This document shows positions 20,239 through 24,864 of a DNA stretch of 24,864 bases, piece by piece; the stretch's first letter is position 1, and every line of letters starts with the position of its first letter. Position numbers and translations under genes: made by a program. Source of the DNA: Tubiluchus corallicola (taxonomy: Eukaryota > Priapulida > Priapulimorpha > Priapulimorphida > Tubiluchidae); NCBI GenBank assembly GCA_030141605.1, contig JAQGDQ010000391.1, forward strand, positions 195,001 to 219,864. The letters run 5' to 3'. The notes beneath the pieces were generated by a model that did not search any database, was not told the origin of the DNA, and was given only the letters and a program-made list of their open reading frames with translations.

Positions 20239-20758
20239 CTAAAATTGTAAAGAAAGAAGTTGATAAATAATACTAGATTAAAGAAACCTACTGACTATTA
20301 AGTTAATCAACCTTTACAAGATTACTGAAATGACACATATTTCGTTTTGCATTAACATAAAATTCTGCCCAAAAAACAAAATAGATGGGCCATACAAAAG
20401 ACCAACTGTACCCTCAAGTATACAGATCAGTTTTCTTATTTTCGACCTTATCCCCTTTTGGAAGGTACACAAAAAGCACAAAATCTTTTAAGCTTTTTTA
20501 GCTAAAGAATTTCAACTTTTGATATTATTTTTTATTTCTACATCAAAGAAAAACGTGCTGCTGCCAGGATGTTTTGGCAGTCTAAAATCAATTTTATAAA
20601 GGCATGACAATTAAAGTAGTGCATAAACTCAAAAAGGAAAAACGTATAAAAATTTACATTTTTCAAGCATTGAAAAAATCTGGTAGCTATTCCATGAAAT
20701 ACATAAAACGGTTAATTTGGCTACTAAATAATAAAAGTTTTATTGCTTGTTCTAGTAC

Positions 20759-20866
20759 TTGTTGTGGACGATGCACTTGAAGCTATTGATGTCATCGTTT
20801 GTGTAGTTGAGCCTGAAGATGATTCTGAGACTGTTCTTGTTGCAGTTGACAAAGTTGTAGGACTAC
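20759..20866 (-). CDS. S26: Ser/Thr-rich exon, subtype B, Ile variant
   Basis: Counterpart of S16, sharing the Thr-to-Ile change and the AAGCAAGAAG variant in the adjoining intron. Confidence 0.7.
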
Positions 20867-21384
20867 CTAAAATTGTAAAGCAAGAAGTTGATAAATAATA
20901 CTAGGTTAAAGAAAACTACTGACTATTAAGTTAATCAACCTTTACAAGATTACTGAAATGACACATATTTCGTTTTGCATTAACATAAAATTCTGCCCAA
21001 AAAAAAATAGATGGGCCATACAAAAGACCAACTGTACCCTCAAGTATACAGATCAGTTTTCTTACTTTCGACCTTATCAACTTTTGGAAGGTACACAAAA
21101 AGCACAAAATCTTTTAAGCTTTTTTAGCTAAAGTATTTCAACTTTTGATACTATTTTTTATTTCTACATCAAAGAAAAACGTGCTGCTGCCAGGATGTTT
21201 TGGCAGTCTAAAATCAATTTTGTAATGGCATGACAATTAAAGTAGTGCATAAACTCAAAAAGGAAAAACGTATAAAAATTTACATTTTTTAAGCATTGAA
21301 AAAATCTGGTAGCTATTCCATGAAATACATAAAACGGTTAATTTGGCTACTAAATAATAAAAGTTTTATTGCTTGTTCTAGTAC

Positions 21385-21492
21385 TTGTTGTGGACGATGC
21401 ACTTGAAGCTGTTGATGTCATCGTTTGTGTAGTTGAGCCTGAAGATGATTCTGAGACTGTTCTCGTTGCAGTTGACAAAGTTGTAGGACTAC
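21385..21492 (-). CDS. S27: Ser/Thr-rich exon, subtype B
   Basis: Counterpart of S17 with the silent ACG Thr codon. Confidence 0.7.
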
Positions 21493-22019
21493 CTAAAATT
21501 GTAAAGAAAGAAGTTGATAAATAATACTAGATTAAAGAAAACTTCTGACTATTAAGTTAATCAACCTTTACAAGATTACTGAAATGACACATATTTCGTT
21601 TTGCATTAACATAAAATTTTGCCCAAAAAAACAAAATATATGGGCCATACAAAAGACCAACTGTACCCTCAAGTATACAGATCAGTTTCCTTAGTTTCGA
21701 CCTCATTCCCTTTTGGAAGGTACACAAAAAGCACAAATATCTTGTAAGCTTTTTTAGCTAAAGTATTTCACCATTTGATATTATTTTTTATTTCTACATC
21801 TAAGAAAAATGTGCTGCTCCCAGAATGTTTTGGCACTCTAGAATCAATTTTATAAAAGTTGACAATTAAAGCAGTGTAAATCCTCAAAAAGGGATAAATA
21901 CCAAGATTTGCATTTTTTCCAAGTGTTAGAAAAAAAATCTTGAAGTAATTCCAAAAAAATTATCAAAAACTGTTAATTTTGCTACTAAATAATAAAAGTT
22001 TTATTGCTTGTTCTAGTAC

Positions 22020-22127
22020 TTGTTGTGGACGATGCTCTTGAAGCTGTTGCTGTCATCGTTTGTGTAGTTGATCCTGAAGATGTTCTTGAGACTGTTCTTG
22101 TTGCAGTTGACAAAGTTGTAGGACTAC
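22020..22127 (-). CDS. S28: mosaic Ser/Thr exon, partly converted
   Basis: It sits at the position of S18 but most of the divergent-type bases have been replaced by array-type bases. The tail reads Arg-Thr-Ser-Ser-Gly and Ala-Ser-Arg-Ala-Ser, the sequon is gone, and the donor context is GTACTAGAAC. A few divergent-type bases remain (Arg-Thr in place of Glu-Ser, and GGA). The flanking introns still match S18 closely, so the change is confined to the exon and its border. Confidence 0.7.
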
Positions 22128-22647
22128 CTAAAATTGTAAAGAAAGAAGTTGATAAATAATACTAGATTAAAGAAAACTACTGACTATTAAGTTAATCAAC
22201 CTTTACAAGATTACTGAAATGACACATATTTCGCTTTGCATTAACATAAAATTCTGCCCAAAAAAACAAAATAGATGGGCCATACAAAAGACCAACTGTA
22301 CCCCCCAATATACAGATCAGTTTTCTTATTTTCGACCTTATCCCCTTTTGGAAGATACACAAAAAGCAGAAATATCTTTTAAGCTTTTTTAGCTAAAGTA
22401 TTTCACCATTTGATATTATTTTTATTTCTACATCTAAGAAAAATGTGCTGCTGCCAGGATGTTTTGGCACTCTAGAATCAATTTCATAAAAGTTGACAAT
22501 TCAAACAGTGTAAATCCTTAAAAAAGGATAGATATCAAGATTTACATTTTCTAAAGCAGTGAAAAAATCTAGTAGCTATCCAATGAAATATATGAAACTG
22601 TTAATTTGGCTACTAAATATTAAAGGTTTTATTGTTTGTTCTAGTAC

Positions 22648-22755
22648 TTGTTGTGGACGATGCACTTGAAGCTGTTGATGTCATCGTTTGTGTAGTTGAG
22701 CCTGAAGATGATTCTGAGACTGTTCTTGTTGCAGTTGACAAAGTTGTAGGACTAC
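22648..22755 (-). CDS. S29: Ser/Thr-rich exon, subtype B
   Basis: Subtype B consensus, Ser at residue 26, no GC donor; counterpart of S19. Confidence 0.7.
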
Positions 22756-23275
22756 CTAAAATTGTAAAGAAAGAAGTTGATAAATAATACTAGATTAAAG
22801 AAACCTACTGACTATTAAGTTAATCAACCTTTACAAGATTACTGAAATGACACATATTTCGTTTTGCATTAACATAAAATTCTGCCCAAAAAACAAAATA
22901 GATGGGCCATACAAAAGACCAACTGTACCCTCAAGTATACAGATCAGTTTTCTTGCTTTCGACCTTATCAACTTTTGGAAGGTACACAAAAAGCACAAAA
23001 TCTTTTAAGCTTTTTTAGCTAAAGTAGTTCAACTTTTGATATTATTTTTTATTTCTACATCAAAGAAAAACGTGCTGCTGCCAGGATGTTTTGGCAGTCT
23101 AAAATCAATTTTATAAAGGCATGACAATTAAAGTAGTGCATAAACTCAAAAAGGAAAAACGTATAAAAATTTACATTTTTCAAGCATTGAAAAAATCTGG
23201 TAGCTATTCCATGAAATACATAAAACGGTTAATTTGGCTACTAAATAATAAAAGTTTTATTGCTTGTTCTAGTAC

Positions 23276-23383
23276 TTGTTGTGGACGATGCACTTGAAGC
23301 TGTTGATGTCATCGTTTGTGTAGTTGAGCCTGAAGATGATTCTGAGACTGTTCTTGTTGCAGTTGACAAACTTGTAGGTATAC
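23276..23383 (-). CDS. S30: Ser/Thr-rich exon, subtype A
   Basis: Opens IPTSL; counterpart of S20. The adjoining intron reads GAAGTTGAT rather than GAAGCTGAT, a mix of A and B acceptor-side sequence. Confidence 0.7.
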
Positions 23384-23903
23384 CTAAAGTTGTAAAGAAA
23401 GAAGTTGATAAATAATACTAGATTAAAGAAAACTACTGACTATTAAGTTAATCAACCTTTACAAGATTACTGAAACGACACATATTTCGTTTTGCATTAA
23501 CATAAAATTCTGCCCAAAAAACAAAATAGATGGGCCATACAAAAGACCAACTGTACCCTCAAGTATACAGATCAGTTTCCTTATTTTCGACCTTATTCCC
23601 TTTTGGAAGGTACACAAAAAGCACAAATATCTTTTAAGCTTTTTTAGCTAAAGTATTTCACCATTTGATATTATTTTTTATTTCTACATCTAAGAAAAAT
23701 GTGCTGCTGCCAGGATGTTTTGGCACTCTAGAATCAATTTTGTAAAAGTTGACAATTAAAACAGTGTAAATCCTTAAAAAGGGATAGATATCAAGATTTA
23801 CATTTTCTATAGCATTGAAAAAATCTAGTAGCTATCCAATGAAATATATAAAACTGTTAATTTGGCTACTAAATATTAAAGGTTTTATTGTTTGTTCTAG
23901 TAC

Positions 23904-24011
23904 TTGTTGTGGACGATGCACTTGAAGCTGTTGATGTCATCGTTTGTGTAGTTGAGCCTGAAGATGATTCTGAGACTGTTCTTGTTGCAGTTGACAAAGT
24001 TGTAGGACTAC
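23904..24011 (-). CDS. S31: Ser/Thr-rich exon, subtype B
   Basis: Subtype B consensus; counterpart of S21, sharing the TATAGCATTG intron variant to its left. Confidence 0.7.
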
Positions 24012-24531
24012 CTAAAATTGTAAAGAAAGAAGTTGATAAATAATACTAGATTAAAGAAACCTACTGACTATTAAGTTAATCAACCTTTACAAGATTACTG
24101 AAATGACACATATTTCGTTTTGCATTAACATAAAATTCTGCCCAAAAAACAAAATAGATGGGCCATACAAAAGACCAACTGTACCCTCAAGTATACAGAT
24201 CAGTTTTCTTACTTTCGACCTTATCAACTTTTGGAAGGTACACAAAAAGCACAAAATCTTTTAAGCTTTTTTAGCTAAAGTATTTCAACTTTTGATATTA
24301 TTTTTTATTTCTACATCAAAGAAAAACGTGCTGCTGCCAGGATGTTTTGGCAGTCTAAAATCAATTTTATAAAGGCATGACAATTAAAGTAGTGCATAAA
24401 CTCAAAAAGGAAAAACGTATAAAAATTTACATTTTTCAAGCATTGAAAAAATCTGGTAGCTATTCCATGAAATACATAAAACGGTTAATTTGGCTACTAA
24501 ATAATAAAAGTTTTATTGCTTGTTCTAGTAC

Positions 24532-24639
24532 TTGTTGTGGACGATGCACTTGAAGCTGTTGATGTCATCGTTTGTGTAGTTGAGCCTGAAGATGATTCTG
24601 AGACTGTTCTTGTTGCAGTTGACAAACTTGTAGGTATAC
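24532..24639 (-). CDS. S32: Ser/Thr-rich exon, subtype A
   Basis: The first exon transcribed in this window. Opens IPTSL with Ser at residue 26; counterpart of S22. The array unit continues to the right edge with no change of character, so more units are expected beyond it. Confidence 0.7.
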
Positions 24640-24864
24640 CTAAAGTTGTAAAGAAAGAAGCTGATAAATAATACTAGATTAAAGAAAACTACAGACTATT
24701 AAGTTAATCAACCTTTACAAGATTACTGAAACGACACATATTTCGTTTTGCATTAACATAAAATTCTGCCCAAAAAACAAAATAGATGGGCCATACAAAA
24801 GACCAACTGTACCCTCAAGTATACAGATCAGTTTCCTTATTTTCGACCTCATTCCCTTTTGGAA

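Larger units (their letters stand above)
1..24864 (-). other. Internal part of a giant modular gene: LDLa modules plus Ser/Thr-rich mucin-like repeats
   Basis: Every exon I can support lies on the minus strand, and every one starts and ends in phase 1, so all join in one frame. Transcript order is S32 to S10, LDLa-3, micro-exon, S9 to S3, LDLa-2, micro-exon, S2, S1, LDLa-1, two micro-exons, S0. The joined product here would be roughly 1,350 residues: about 33 Ser/Thr segments of 30-36 residues with three LDLa domains of 52 residues. No signal peptide, transmembrane segment, start or true stop is visible, so both ends lie outside. Mucin-like stalks with LDLa domains are known from extracellular and cell-surface proteins of animals. 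I infer a secreted or membrane-anchored glycoprotein but cannot name it. Confidence 0.75.
2900..24864 (-). repeat. Tandem array of ~630-bp exon-plus-intron units
   Basis: Thirty-two units lie head to tail, counting those split by the LDLa blocks. Start-to-start spacing of neighbouring exons is 626-635 bp almost throughout, with one 646-bp step (S10 to S11, an 18-bp duplication in the intron) and two ~1,580-bp steps (S2-S3, S9-S10) where an LDLa block is inserted. Each unit holds one 108-nt exon and ~520 bp of intron with at least three intron subtypes: one with CTAAAGCATTG, one with GGCATGACAATT, and one with CCAAGTGTTAG. Intron copies vary mainly by substitutions and by A/T-run length. These introns account for all stretches over 300 bp between listed exons in this part; I see no transposon, RNA gene or other feature in them. 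Confidence 0.95.
18874..24864 (-). repeat. Ten-unit higher-order repeat, copy 2 (cut by the window edge)
   Basis: Repeats S13-S22 as S23-S32, with step lengths 628, 629, 628, 626, 635, 628, 628, 628 and 628 against 629, 629, 628, 626, 635, 628, 630, 627 and 628 in copy 1. Identity is high across introns as well as exons, so the duplication is recent, except for the converted S28. Confidence 0.9.

Noticed and set aside
2900-24864. CRISPR array or classic non-coding satellite as an explanation of the repeats
   Set aside because: Units are ~630 bp with no spacer-repeat structure. Each contains a frame-conserved exon with splice sites linked in phase to LDLa exons.

Overview
The window looks like one internal stretch of a very large, AT-rich, intron-rich animal gene transcribed on the minus strand (right to left). 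The sequence supports a metazoan origin through LDL-receptor class A (LDLa) exons with consensus GT-AG splice sites and phase-1 borders, Ser/Thr-rich mucin-like exons, ~0.5 kb introns and an intronic minisatellite. No bacterial-style genes are present. An invertebrate is most likely; the lineage cannot be fixed from sequence alone. No first or last exon is seen, so the gene continues past both edges.

Layout, right to left (direction of transcription). From 24864 to about 10.7 kb there is a tandem array of ~630-bp units. Each unit holds one 108-nt Ser/Thr-rich exon (36 codons, phase 1 at both ends) and a ~520-bp intron. The ten units from 12.58 to 18.87 kb are repeated, member by member, from 18.87 kb to the right edge. 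At 9982-10137 an LDLa exon appears, followed by a possible 42-nt micro-exon and a divergent Ser/Thr exon carrying an N-glycosylation sequon. The array then continues from 8.5 down to 5.3 kb, and the LDLa / micro-exon / divergent Ser/Thr trio recurs at 4783-3737. One more ordinary Ser/Thr exon (3105-3212), a third LDLa exon (2416-2571) and two micro-exon copies follow. Then come a non-coding stretch, a 27-bp minisatellite of 27 units (235-957), and a last divergent Ser/Thr exon at 36-125.

In total I count 33 Ser/Thr exons, 3 LDLa exons and 4 candidate micro-exons. All are symmetric (phase 1-1), so any of them can be skipped, gained or lost without shifting the frame. All 33 Ser/Thr exons are open; the only length change among the 32 members of the array is an in-frame 3-nt deletion. 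The product would be an extracellular or membrane-tethered protein with long O-glycosylated Ser/Thr stalks (~70% Ser+Thr) interrupted by disulfide-bonded LDLa modules. The donor of the Ser/Thr exons is weak and is the least certain part of the model.

Exons are numbered S0-S32 from left to right; the transcript reads S32 to S0.
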